Shown here one piece after another: positions 33,282 to 41,226 of a DNA stretch of 43,054 bases (positions are counted from its first letter, which is position 1; each line of letters begins with the position of its first letter). Below the pieces are notes generated by a model. It ran no database searches and was not told the origin of the DNA. It saw nothing but the letters and a program-made list of their open reading frames with translations. The position numbers and the translations under genes are program-made. The stretch spans positions 1-43,054 of the forward strand of contig JABFSN010000002.1 in the NCBI GenBank assembly GCA_013140575.1, read 5' to 3'. Origin of the DNA: Phycisphaerales bacterium (lineage in GTDB: Bacteria > Planctomycetota > Phycisphaerae > UBA1845).

Positions 33282-33914
33282 CTAGCTCTTGGCCGGCTTG
33301 CCGTCCTTGAACGCCGTGTTGCAGGCCTTGCAGGTGCCGTCCGTCAAACGGGCGGTCGCACAGCCTTCGCACTTGGCGCTGTCCTTCACCGCGGCCTGGA
33401 CGGTCGCATACGCCGCCACGGCGTCGTCGTAGGATTCCTTGCTGTTATACTGGTGGTGGCCGACGAATCCTTCCTTGCAGTGGTCGCAGAAACCACCGGT
33501 CTTGAAGGCCTCGGCGCAGGTCGAGCAATGCGACTCGATCCCCGCGACCGCATCCGGGGCGATCAGCTTGCCCTTGGCAAGCACGAACGCGGGCTTGGAC
33601 TGGAACGTCCGTCCCTCGGCCACGAACGTCTTGCAGTGATCGCAGGCGCCGCCCTCGGTCGCGGCCTTCTTGCAACCCGGGCACTTCGACTCCTTCAACT
33701 TGCCGGTCATCTCCGTGCTGCCCGCGAGCAGGTCGTAGAGCGCCTGGCTGTTAACCTCCAACGCAAACACCTTGCCGTGCTTGCAGCCGCCGCAGAATCC
33801 TTCACCCGCCTTCTCGATCTTGCCGCAACCGGCGCAATCCGGACCCGCGAACGCCGCCGACGACAACGCGGCCACCGACAATCCACAGACCACCAACATT
33901 ACTAGCCGACGCAT
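33282..33914 (-). CDS. secreted protein with four CxxC pairs (zinc-ribbon-like repeats)
   Basis: 210 residues from the ATG at 33914 (GGAG eight bases upstream). The signal peptide MRRLVMLVVCGLSVAALSSA continues to an AFA cleavage site. Four paired motifs follow: C27/C30 with C41/C44, C78/C81 with C91/C94, C130/C133 with C143/C146 and C182/C185 with C195/C198. Each pair of CxxC motifs is 9-10 residues apart, and the repeat period is 51-52. This looks like four metal-binding knuckles on a helical scaffold. Exported zinc ribbons are unusual, and disulphides are an alternative. No family is recognised. The gene stands alone, with its own terminator. Confidence 0.87.
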   Translation of the reverse strand: MRRLVMLVVCGLSVAALSSAAFAGPDCAGCGKIEKAGEGFCGGCKHGKVFALEVNSQALYDLLAGSTEMTGKLKESKCPGCKKAATEGGACDHCKTFVAEGRTFQSKPAFVLAKGKLIAPDAVAGIESHCSTCAEAFKTGGFCDHCKEGFVGHHQYNSKESYDDAVAAYATVQAAVKDSAKCEGCATARLTDGTCKACNTAFKDGKPAKS

Positions 33915-34355
33915 CGACTTTCTCCAAAAATGCAAAGACCCAGCGATTTGCCTAAAACCCCGTCCGCACCGTGCTTCCGGAGTCGATCTTTCCAGCTTAA
34001 TCTATCGGCGACTTGATCCTCCAGGATCGAAACGTAACCGCTTGCCGCACGGACGTACGCTTGGCCCGGGTCAGCATGGTCCTTCACGCTCGATTACCGG
34101 TTGGGACAACTGTGCGGCGGGCGGAATAGTGCCACAACGCCGATCAGCCGTCAAATCCCAGCCCACAGGCTGTTACACGTTTGTTATAGGATAGGACGCA
34201 TCAACGGGGCTCCGTCCTGCGCTGGGCGAAATCCGCTGACACGGCAGAAAAAGCTAAAACAACTGTAACGACATTGAAAATATGATGTTACGATGCTACG
34301 CACCAAATCTGTGCCGACAACTTCCGACAGATTGGCAGTGTGAATGCGGCGGTCG
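33915..34355. other. spacer, no gene recognised
   Basis: About 440 bases, noticeably more AT-rich from 34240 to 34330 than the surroundings. A promoter for the Cys-rich gene should lie here, but I found no box pair with correct spacing. Confidence 0.4.
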
Positions 34356-36242
34356 CTAATCCGCAACCAGCGGCGCCAGCGAGTTGATGGCCGCATAAAT
34401 CCGCTGCGTGGCGGCATCAAGATTGCCGCGACCGCCCTCGGCCGCGAAATCCGACAGGTCGACCGGTCGACCGTATGCAATGCGCGCATGATGGCGGGAG
34501 AATACCGATTTGAAGGTGCTGTCCCGGTCGCTGACCCCGGCGATGAACGCGGGGATCACGGCCGCGCCGGTTCGCAGCGCCAACAAGGCCACACCATTCT
34601 TCAGTTGCTCGTCGGTTTCCTTGTTGCGGATGCCGCCCTGAATGAACATGCCGATGACTTCGCCGTCGCGCAGGCGGCGGATGGCCGTCTTGGTCGCGCC
34701 AACGTCGTTCTCGCCGCGGCGGACCGGAATGCACCGGGCCAATCGAATGAACCAGCCGAAAACCGGCGCGTTGTAATATTCGGCCGCGATCATGAACGCC
34801 GGGCGCCGATAATCGCATGTACCATAAACCAGCAGCGGATCGACCGGGGACACGTGGTTGGCGGTCACGATGACCGGTCCGCTGTGCGGGATTGTGCAGC
34901 GCGTACGCGGTTCCAACCGGTACCAAAACTTGACCATCAGCTCGCACAGGTTGCGGACGAATGCGAATTGCCGATCGAACGGGAACCCGAACGAGCGCAC
35001 CCGATAGGTCATGGCGGCGGTGCTCAGCAGGATGAACACGATCAGCATCAGAATGAAACCCGCCCAGCGGTCCAACGCCGTCCATTTCGGCAACGCCAGC
35101 GCTCCCGTAGCCACTAGCAACCCGCCGACCGTGGCCACGTTATAGATTCCGTAGACGCGTCCTCGTAACCGGTTGGGCGTCATGCGTTGAATCATCGCGT
35201 CGTAGCTGGCCGCCAATCCGGCGCCGAACACGCCGGCCATGAACACCGACGCCGCCCCCCAAACGTGGGCGAATGTTGGTCCTACGGGAACAAACACGCT
35301 ACCCGTCAAACTGCTGATGGCCGCGCCAATTCCCACCAGGCACCAGGTGATGGCCACATCGCTGCGCAATGCCCGTCCCAGGATCGACACCAGCACCGCG
35401 CCGCCGGCCAGTCCCAGCCCCAGCCATGCCGGAAACCGGGCGATGTCCCGGAAATCGCCTCCGTATACATTCTTTACGATCGCGGGGATGACGCTGCGGA
35501 CGGTGGCGCCGGAAAACCAGAACACCACGGCCACCCCGATCAACCGGGCCACCCGCCGGTGCGTCACGACGTAGCCCAGTCCAGCGCCCCATCGCGCATG
35601 TCCGGCCGGGGAATCGCCGATTCGCGAACGGACCCGCTGCGCGGCAGTCCGAATAAACAACAAGCAGAATGCGCTCAGCGCAAACGTCGCGGCGTCCAAA
35701 TGGAATGCCGTCTGAATCCTGCCCTGCTGGGCCAGTTCGCCGCCGACAACGGCCGCGAACATGGTGGCGATCAGGCCCATGCCGCCGATCAATGCGTTGG
35801 CCGGCACCAGGTCGCGTGCATCCACCAGTTCCGGCACCATGGCGGAGCGGGCGGGGGCGAACAGGGTGGCGAAGATGCCGACGAATCCCAGCGGGATATA
35901 GGCCCCCCATTGGCGGCCGGCAATTCCAGTGAAGTAGTCGATCAGCCCCAGGAAACCGAACATGATCGCCACGCGGACCAGGTCCGCGCCGATCATGACC
36001 CACTTCCGCGGCAGCCGATCGGCCAGCGCCCCGCTGAACGCTCCGAACAGGAAGAACGGCAGCATGAACGAGAACGTCATGCGGGCCTGCAACGGCGTCA
36101 CGTCCACGTCCGGGTTCAGGGCGCCCAGATGGGCCAGAATGGCCATTTCCGACAGATGGTCGCCCAGCGCGCTGATCCCGTACGCGCACCACAACAGCAT
36201 GAACCCGCGGTTGGACAGGAGCGATCGAATGGAAGGTTGCAC
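34356..36242 (-). CDS. MFS transporter fused to a PlsC-type acyltransferase
   Basis: 628 residues from a GTG at 36242 (GGA upstream); an in-frame TTG at 36320 would add 26 residues. The first 425 residues form an MFS permease resembling LplT (NRGFMLLWCAYGISALGDHL, GALADRLPRKWVMIGADLVR, RLRGRVYGIYN). The rest is a 1-acylglycerol-phosphate acyltransferase-like domain with NHVSPVD (H-x4-D, 462-468), a middle RGEND, and GMFIQGGIRN where FPEGTRS is usual. The LplT-Aas combination recycles lysophospholipids in the inner membrane, so that role is inferred. Loss of the motif-III glutamate is odd. Confidence 0.9.
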   Translation of the reverse strand: MQPSIRSLLSNRGFMLLWCAYGISALGDHLSEMAILAHLGALNPDVDVTPLQARMTFSFMLPFFLFGAFSGALADRLPRKWVMIGADLVRVAIMFGFLGLIDYFTGIAGRQWGAYIPLGFVGIFATLFAPARSAMVPELVDARDLVPANALIGGMGLIATMFAAVVGGELAQQGRIQTAFHLDAATFALSAFCLLFIRTAAQRVRSRIGDSPAGHARWGAGLGYVVTHRRVARLIGVAVVFWFSGATVRSVIPAIVKNVYGGDFRDIARFPAWLGLGLAGGAVLVSILGRALRSDVAITWCLVGIGAAISSLTGSVFVPVGPTFAHVWGAASVFMAGVFGAGLAASYDAMIQRMTPNRLRGRVYGIYNVATVGGLLVATGALALPKWTALDRWAGFILMLIVFILLSTAAMTYRVRSFGFPFDRQFAFVRNLCELMVKFWYRLEPRTRCTIPHSGPVIVTANHVSPVDPLLVYGTCDYRRPAFMIAAEYYNAPVFGWFIRLARCIPVRRGENDVGATKTAIRRLRDGEVIGMFIQGGIRNKETDEQLKNGVALLALRTGAAVIPAFIAGVSDRDSTFKSVFSRHHARIAYGRPVDLSDFAAEGGRGNLDAATQRIYAAINSLAPLVAD

Positions 36243-36556
36243 GTACGATTCCAGCGGGCTTCCGGTCGGATTATCAGAACGAACGGCGCGGATTGAAACC
36301 GACAATCCGCGGCCGGGCAAGGCGGGGTCGATGGCGTGGGAGCGCCGACGCGCCCCGTCGGCTCGTCCGGCGCATCCGCTGTTCGACGTGCGCGGGTCCG
36401 ATCCTGAGCGCGGCGATGGACCCGCGTCGGGTTCGTCACTTGAGAAAAAAAGCGTCCGGCCGGTCGGTTAACTCAAGCGGTGTATTCACGGCACCGATGA
36501 TTGCCGCAAATGTTCGTTTTTTCGGCGCGTCACGTCGAAGCAAAGGGAGACAGCGT
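36243..36556. other. divergent spacer, no gene recognised
   Basis: This separates the divergent MFS-acyltransferase and Ser/Tyr/Gly-rich genes and must hold both promoters. I could not identify either with confidence. Confidence 0.4.
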
Positions 36557-37006
36557 ATGCAAGGTTCCAGTTCCTACGGTTACAGTTACGGAAGATCGTC
36601 CTGGGGTTCGAGCTCCACCGGTCGCGCCAAGCGCGCCGCCGGCGCGAGCACGTCGGGGTACAAGGCCGTCTGCGCCGCGTTCACTCACAAGATCGCGTCG
36701 TATCGCACGCTTTGCAGCCAGGCGACCGGCTCGGCCGCGAGCCATCGCCCCTCGCCGACCACGCTGAATCAGTTCGGCAGATGGATTGAAAAGGGAGCGG
36801 TGGTCCGCCAGGTCAGCGCCGCCCAGGTCCGCCGCTGGGCCAAGGCCCAGCGACCGGTCGCGAGCGCCGGTGCGGCCAAAACGGCCCTGACCCGTTGCTT
36901 CGGCAAGAGCGCGATCAAGGCGGTGGCGACGGCCAAGGCCAATAACAGTTTCCTGGTCGCCTGCGCGCCGACCGTGAACGGACGCAAGTTTAACCTTCCG
37001 CGGTAA
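36557..37006 (+). CDS. small basic protein with Ser/Tyr/Gly-rich N-terminus
   Basis: 149 residues from the ATG at 36557, with GGGAGA upstream; the longer frame is rejected because this start has the ribosome site. Residues 1-24 are low-complexity (SSSYGYSYGRSSWGSSSTGR). Two helical segments follow (YKAVCAAFTHKIASYRTLC; LNQFGRWIEKGAVVRQVSAA), then an Ala/Lys-rich part ending in VNGRKFNLPR. Three cysteines at 39, 53 and 114 plus one near 136 are scattered. It has no signal peptide. The family is not recognised; the positive charge suggests nucleic-acid or polyanion binding, which is inference. A strong terminator follows. Confidence 0.8.
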   Translation: MQGSSSYGYSYGRSSWGSSSTGRAKRAAGASTSGYKAVCAAFTHKIASYRTLCSQATGSAASHRPSPTTLNQFGRWIEKGAVVRQVSAAQVRRWAKAQRPVASAGAAKTALTRCFGKSAIKAVATAKANNSFLVACAPTVNGRKFNLPR

Positions 37007-37492
37007 CTCGCCGATCCGTTTGACCCGGCGCGACCGCACGCCCGCGTGCCCACCCGCCGAGGCCACGAACGAGAAAGACGCCCACGAACGGGCAACCAGA
37101 CGTGACAAGCCAGGGGCGGCTCGAGTGTTTCGAGCCGCCCTTTCCTTTTGACGTGGGGCGTCCGCGCCCGAACTGAGATCGAGTCCCGCGGCCCAATTAA
37201 TCCAATCAGAACCCGCCACGCGAGTGGCGGGCCGAATGGCATCGACTTCGCAGATCGACTGGGACTCGGTTCTGAATCGGCCCCGGACTTGCGTCCGATA
37301 CGTGTCTCGTGCCGAACCGCGAATCGGAGCCGCGGGCGCAAGCCCGCGGACAGGTGAAACCGTCATGGTCACCGAACATCGAAATCTGAAACGAGTGGCG
37401 GACGCCAATGACATCGTGCGTCCGGGGTTCTGATTCGGCGCATCAAGCAACGCGAAGCCGCCGAACCGTCCAATTCGCGCCCTGGATTACCG
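37007..37492. repeat. spacer with terminator and dispersed palindromes
   Basis: After the terminator at 37114-37149 it carries the 32-bp repeat 37205-37236, identical to 29665-29696, and a hairpin CCGCGGGCGCAAGCCCGCGG at 37330-37349, related to 20240-20259. No gene is credible. Confidence 0.7.
37114..37149 (+). terminator. intrinsic terminator of the Ser/Tyr/Gly-rich gene
   Basis: A perfect 11-bp stem (GGGCGGCTCGA and its complement) with loop GTGTT is followed by TTTCCTTTT. This is the clearest terminator in the window. Confidence 0.85.
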
Positions 37493-38170
37493 TCACGACG
37501 CCGACGCGATCAGCATCAGCACGAAAGCCCCGATCACGCCGCCCACCGCTAGTCCCGACAGAAACCGCAGCCAACTGAATTCGTTCGTCGTTTCGCGGGG
37601 CGGTCGACCGACCGCGAACCGCCCCTGCCGCGTTGCGGCGCGGGATTGAACCGATCCGGTCGCCGCCCGTTGCGATGGCCGTGCGATGTTTCGGGGGGGC
37701 ATTCGCGCCGGAGCCGCCGAGATCGCCGGGGTCGGCCTAATTGTCGAGATTTGTTGTTCCGCGACCGCGGCGCCGTGCTCCATTGAGCGGGCGACTGATG
37801 CGTCAGCAGTTGGCACTCCATCGGCGGGAAACCCCGCGACGGTCGGCGCGTCGAAAAGCGACGGCTGAATCCAACGAGGGCGGGCCGGTGCAAAGTTGCC
37901 GTCTTCATATCTTAAGGCGGGCCATTCACGCCGCTCGTCCGTCACGTTGTCCGCGCGCGGGGTGCCGGCGGGTTTGTCCGCCGCCAGTACGTACGCACCG
38001 CTGTCGTCGGACGGATCGACCAGCTGATCGTGGCGGTATTGAATCCGAATCGCCCGCCGGTCGAATGGATCCGCCGGCTCGATGCCCAGAACATCTTCCA
38101 CCCAAGCCTCGTCCAACCGCCGTCGCACGCCGTCCCGTTCCTTCAGCAATCGTGCTTTTCCGCTTAGCAT
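37493..38170 (-). CDS. tail-anchored hypothetical protein
   Basis: 225 residues with AGGAGG eight bases before the ATG at 38170. The N-terminal third is charged and helical (KARLLKERDGVRRRLDEAWV). The middle is disordered and Pro/Ala-rich. A single membrane helix at about 199-221 (FLSGLAVGGVIGAFVLMLIA) sits just before the end. It has no signal peptide, so the bulk would face the cytoplasm. The family is not recognised. It is flanked by repeat-rich spacer on one side and the MBL hydrolase gene upstream, with about 200 bp between. Confidence 0.75.
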   Translation of the reverse strand: MLSGKARLLKERDGVRRRLDEAWVEDVLGIEPADPFDRRAIRIQYRHDQLVDPSDDSGAYVLAADKPAGTPRADNVTDERREWPALRYEDGNFAPARPRWIQPSLFDAPTVAGFPADGVPTADASVARSMEHGAAVAEQQISTIRPTPAISAAPARMPPRNIARPSQRAATGSVQSRAATRQGRFAVGRPPRETTNEFSWLRFLSGLAVGGVIGAFVLMLIASAS

Positions 38171-38367
38171 GGCCGATCCTCCTGTTCGATTTCACGGACC
38201 CACGCGACTACCGGCGACCAACTCGCCGTTCGCGCAGGTGATTGCTCGCGCCTGCAAATGCCATCGGCGCGCGCCTGTCGATCGCCGCACCCCTGTTTGC
38301 CGTGACAAAGAAGTCCGCGAATCCGTTAAAATAGGAGTTATGGGTATAGTGGGATGTTTGTACCTGA

Positions 38368-39270
38368 CTAGCGCTCGGTTCTCGCGGATTCCCGCGGTTC
38401 CCCGACGTTTCGCGGCCGCGGCGGGCGGTCCATCAGGAATTGCACGCGATCCAGATCGCCCGGCGAAATCGCGTCACGCAGAATCTGTTTGGCCTGCCGC
38501 AGGTCCGTACGCCGCGTCACATGGGCCAATACAACGTGCGGGCTGCGAACGCGACCCAGCACTTCCCGAAGGTCGGAAACGTGCATGTGGTTGCCCTGCC
38601 GGGCTCGCGACAGGTGTTCGTGCTCAAAAAACGTGCATTCGATGACCAGAATGTCGGCGTCCCGCACGTGCGGAAGCGCGAGGAAGCCGCCCAGCGCCGT
38701 ATCCCCGGTAAACGTCACCAGCGACACCTCGACGTGGTCCTCGATGGCCACGCCCTGCTTCTTCATGGCCACCAACTGCGGCCCGGACTTGCCCACGAAC
38801 TCGGGTTTCAGCTTGTGCCGCGTTTCCACGATCGAAAACCCCAACGCCCACGCGTGATGGGCGACCTCGAACGACCGAACGGCCAACCCGCGCCGAATCG
38901 GCACGTCCTCGCCCGGATCGACCCCCACGACGTGTCCGGGCGCGTGGTGCCCCTCGATATCCGCCCAGACGGCCATCAGTCGTTGGATGTTCTGGGCTTG
39001 GGCGCGATGGATGATCACCCGCCCGGGCGGCGCCCCGATGAATCCGCGTTGCGACAGGTAGTAGGCGACCCCGGCGGCATGATCCATGTGCCCGTGGGTG
39101 ATGCACACGTTGTCGATGGGGATGATCTCCCGCGGCGCCCGTCCGACGTCAAAACAGACGTTCAGTTCGGGGACCGCGACCACCGACTCCTCACCGGCGA
39201 GGCTGTAGCCGACCAGCGTCGTCGAGCCGACCCGGCAGGTGTTCATCCACGTGGGCATGAACGACACCAT
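38368..39270 (-). CDS. MBL-fold metal-dependent hydrolase (RNase Z-like)
   Basis: 300 residues from the ATG at 39270; a TTG at 39294 is an alternative start. The metallo-beta-lactamase motif THGHMDH is at 58-64, with further ligands in FTGDTA and the C-terminal HMHVSDLREV and VVLAHV. The arrangement resembles RNase Z, which matures tRNA 3' ends, but the full RNase Z exosite is not obvious, so general hydrolase is the safer call. It is divergent from nrdR with about 150 bp between the starts. Confidence 0.88.
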   Translation of the reverse strand: MVSFMPTWMNTCRVGSTTLVGYSLAGEESVVAVPELNVCFDVGRAPREIIPIDNVCITHGHMDHAAGVAYYLSQRGFIGAPPGRVIIHRAQAQNIQRLMAVWADIEGHHAPGHVVGVDPGEDVPIRRGLAVRSFEVAHHAWALGFSIVETRHKLKPEFVGKSGPQLVAMKKQGVAIEDHVEVSLVTFTGDTALGGFLALPHVRDADILVIECTFFEHEHLSRARQGNHMHVSDLREVLGRVRSPHVVLAHVTRRTDLRQAKQILRDAISPGDLDRVQFLMDRPPRPRNVGEPRESARTER

Positions 39271-39423
39271 AGGGCCGCGATCTTGGTTCTCCAAGCGCCC
39301 CGGAAGCGCGTCGCCACGGTATCGCAGGCTCTACAACCGCGACCGCCGCGGTACAATCCCGACCGACCCGGGCTTGCCGCGCGAACAGGGATGCGACCGG
39401 CCCGGCCGCAGGAGCGACCCAAC

Positions 39424-39927
39424 GTGCGATGTCCGGGCTGCCGTGAAAGCGATCGCGACCACGTCATCGATTCGCGGATGACCGAGGGCGGTTCGGTCAT
39501 TCGCCGCCGCCGCGAATGCGCGGCGTGCCGCCGGCGGTTCACCACCAAGGAGCGCGTCGAGGAGGAACTGCGTCTGACGGTCATCAAGCGCGACGGCTCC
39601 CGGGTCGCGTACGATCGCGACAAGATTCGCAACGGGGTGGCCACCGCGTGCTACAAGCTGCCCGTGGGGGACGCGGAAATCGATCGGCTGATCGACGACG
39701 TGGAGGGCGACATCTTCGCGGGGTTCGATAAACAGATCACCACCGCGCAGATCGGCGAATTGCTGATGCGCCGCCTGCGATCACTGAACGCGGTGGCCTT
39801 TGTTAGATTCGCGGCCGTGTTCCGCCAATATCAGGACGTCGCCCAGTTCGTCGACGAGGTGCAGCAGGTCAAGGAATTGGCCGCCATTCAGGATCCCGAG
39901 CAGGCCTCGCTTTTTGAAGACGAATGA
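39424..39927 (+). CDS. nrdR: transcriptional repressor NrdR
   Basis: 167 residues from the GTG at 39424, with AGGAG nine bases upstream; this start gives the canonical beginning. The zinc ribbon has C3/C6 and C32/C35 (VRCPGC, ECAACRRRF), followed by the ATP-cone (TVIKRDGSRVAYDRDKIRNG) and helices to residue 150. NrdR senses nucleotides and represses ribonucleotide reductase genes; none lie in the window. The tail after about 150 is acidic (DPEQASLFEDE). Its last 59 bases overlap the convergent end of the GT39-like gene. Confidence 0.95.
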   Translation: MRCPGCRESDRDHVIDSRMTEGGSVIRRRRECAACRRRFTTKERVEEELRLTVIKRDGSRVAYDRDKIRNGVATACYKLPVGDAEIDRLIDDVEGDIFAGFDKQITTAQIGELLMRRLRSLNAVAFVRFAAVFRQYQDVAQFVDEVQQVKELAAIQDPEQASLFEDE

Positions 39928-41224
39928 TCGCCGCCAGCCCGATGGCGGCCAGGATTTCCAGGAACGGCATGGCCGGCAGGCGATAGCGCATGCTGCCCAC
40001 GAAAACGGCATGCACGAGCGTGAAATAGGCGGCTGGAAACAGCAGCGCGATCGCCGTCTTGCGATCGGACCACACGTTTACCACGCCGACGACGGTCAGA
40101 ACATAGATCGGGAGCATCCAGCCGGCGCTGACCACCCGGAACAATCGCGATTGATACGACTCGGCGTTGGGCAGCGGATTCCACGTGCGGGCCATCTTGA
40201 TGAACGCCAGGCGCAGGATGCGCCCCGGCTCGTCACGGATGAATCGCCAGGACTCGCGCCGGAAATACTCGTTCCACTCCGTTTCGCTCAATCCGCGCAC
40301 GGCGCTCATCTGTTTGATGTCCGCGAGATTGCTGGCCCCGGGCGCCTGCGGTCCGACGCCGTCGTACAACGAGATACCGCCGCGATTGGTCAGCCAGCAC
40401 GTTTGCCCGGTGACGCGGTTATTTCGAATCGCCCAAGGCGCCAACGACGCAACGATCAACGCCACCGCCACGATCGCCCCGATGAACGCCCGTCCCCGTC
40501 CATGCCGGCGTCCGACCGCCGCCATCATCAGCGCCGCCACGACCAGCCCCAGCGACGATTCGCGCAAGTACACGCAAATCGCGCCCACCACGCCGGCGAT
40601 CGCCCACCCTAACCACTGCGGGCGGCAATCTCCCGGGCTTCCCGTCGCGGGCCTGCGTGCGGCGTCACCCGTAGGGCGGGTTTCACCCGCCGATTCCGCC
40701 GCGGGGTAGGTCTCCCCTGCCCGATCGACCAATGGCCACATCGCCAGCCCGAATCCCACCAGCGCCGCCACGAACGGCGTTTCGGTCAACAACAGGGATG
40801 AAAAAAAGACCTGAAACGGGTCGATCGCCACGATCAAACCTGCAATCGTCCCCACCCGCCGCCCGCCGATCCGCGCACCCAACACCCCCGTCAGCACCGC
40901 GGTCGCCGACCCGATCAGCCAGTGCGCCGCCTTGGCCGCTCCGATGCCGTGGTCGAAATGCGTGAACGCGGACAGAAAACCCGGATACAGCGGCATCCGC
41001 ATGGCGCGGAATCCATGTTCGCCGACCAGCTCTCCATGCCGGGCCAGCGACGCGGCCAGATTCCAATAGCCCTCTTCATCGGGGAATTCGAGCCCGCCGC
41101 CGACACGGACGATACGGAACAGTCCCCATGCCACCCGCGCGCTCAGCGCCACCACGAATAGGGCCGCAAACGTTCGACTGGACAGGACCGAGCCATGCAG
41201 GTGTGCCGACGGACCCGATCGCAA
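39869..41224 (-). CDS. GT39/ArnT-like membrane glycosyltransferase
   Basis: 451 residues starting with TTG at 41224, supported by GGTGGAG six bases upstream. About eleven membrane helices. The first external loop carries the catalytic acidic motif EFPDEEGYWNLA (46-57), and a later loop has FFSSLLLTETPF (140-151), both typical of PMT_2/ArnT enzymes that transfer sugars from polyprenyl phosphates. Residues about 168-203 are a Pro/Gly/Thr-rich insertion encoded by palindromic DNA (40616-40723) between two helices, without a break in frame. It begins 2 nt after tilS ends, so the two are one transcript. Confidence 0.88.
   Translation of the reverse strand: MRSGPSAHLHGSVLSSRTFAALFVVALSARVAWGLFRIVRVGGGLEFPDEEGYWNLAASLARHGELVGEHGFRAMRMPLYPGFLSAFTHFDHGIGAAKAAHWLIGSATAVLTGVLGARIGGRRVGTIAGLIVAIDPFQVFFSSLLLTETPFVAALVGFGLAMWPLVDRAGETYPAAESAGETRPTGDAARRPATGSPGDCRPQWLGWAIAGVVGAICVYLRESSLGLVVAALMMAAVGRRHGRGRAFIGAIVAVALIVASLAPWAIRNNRVTGQTCWLTNRGGISLYDGVGPQAPGASNLADIKQMSAVRGLSETEWNEYFRRESWRFIRDEPGRILRLAFIKMARTWNPLPNAESYQSRLFRVVSAGWMLPIYVLTVVGVVNVWSDRKTAIALLFPAAYFTLVHAVFVGSMRYRLPAMPFLEILAAIGLAAIIRLQKARPARDPEWRPIP
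40616..40723. repeat. palindromic element inside the GT39-like gene
   Basis: It contains GGGCGGGTTTCACCCGCC, GGGGTAGGTCTCCCC and GGGCTTCCC-type pairings. It encodes residues about 168-203 in a loop between two membrane helices. Boundaries are approximate. Confidence 0.6.
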
Positions 41225-41226
41225 CT

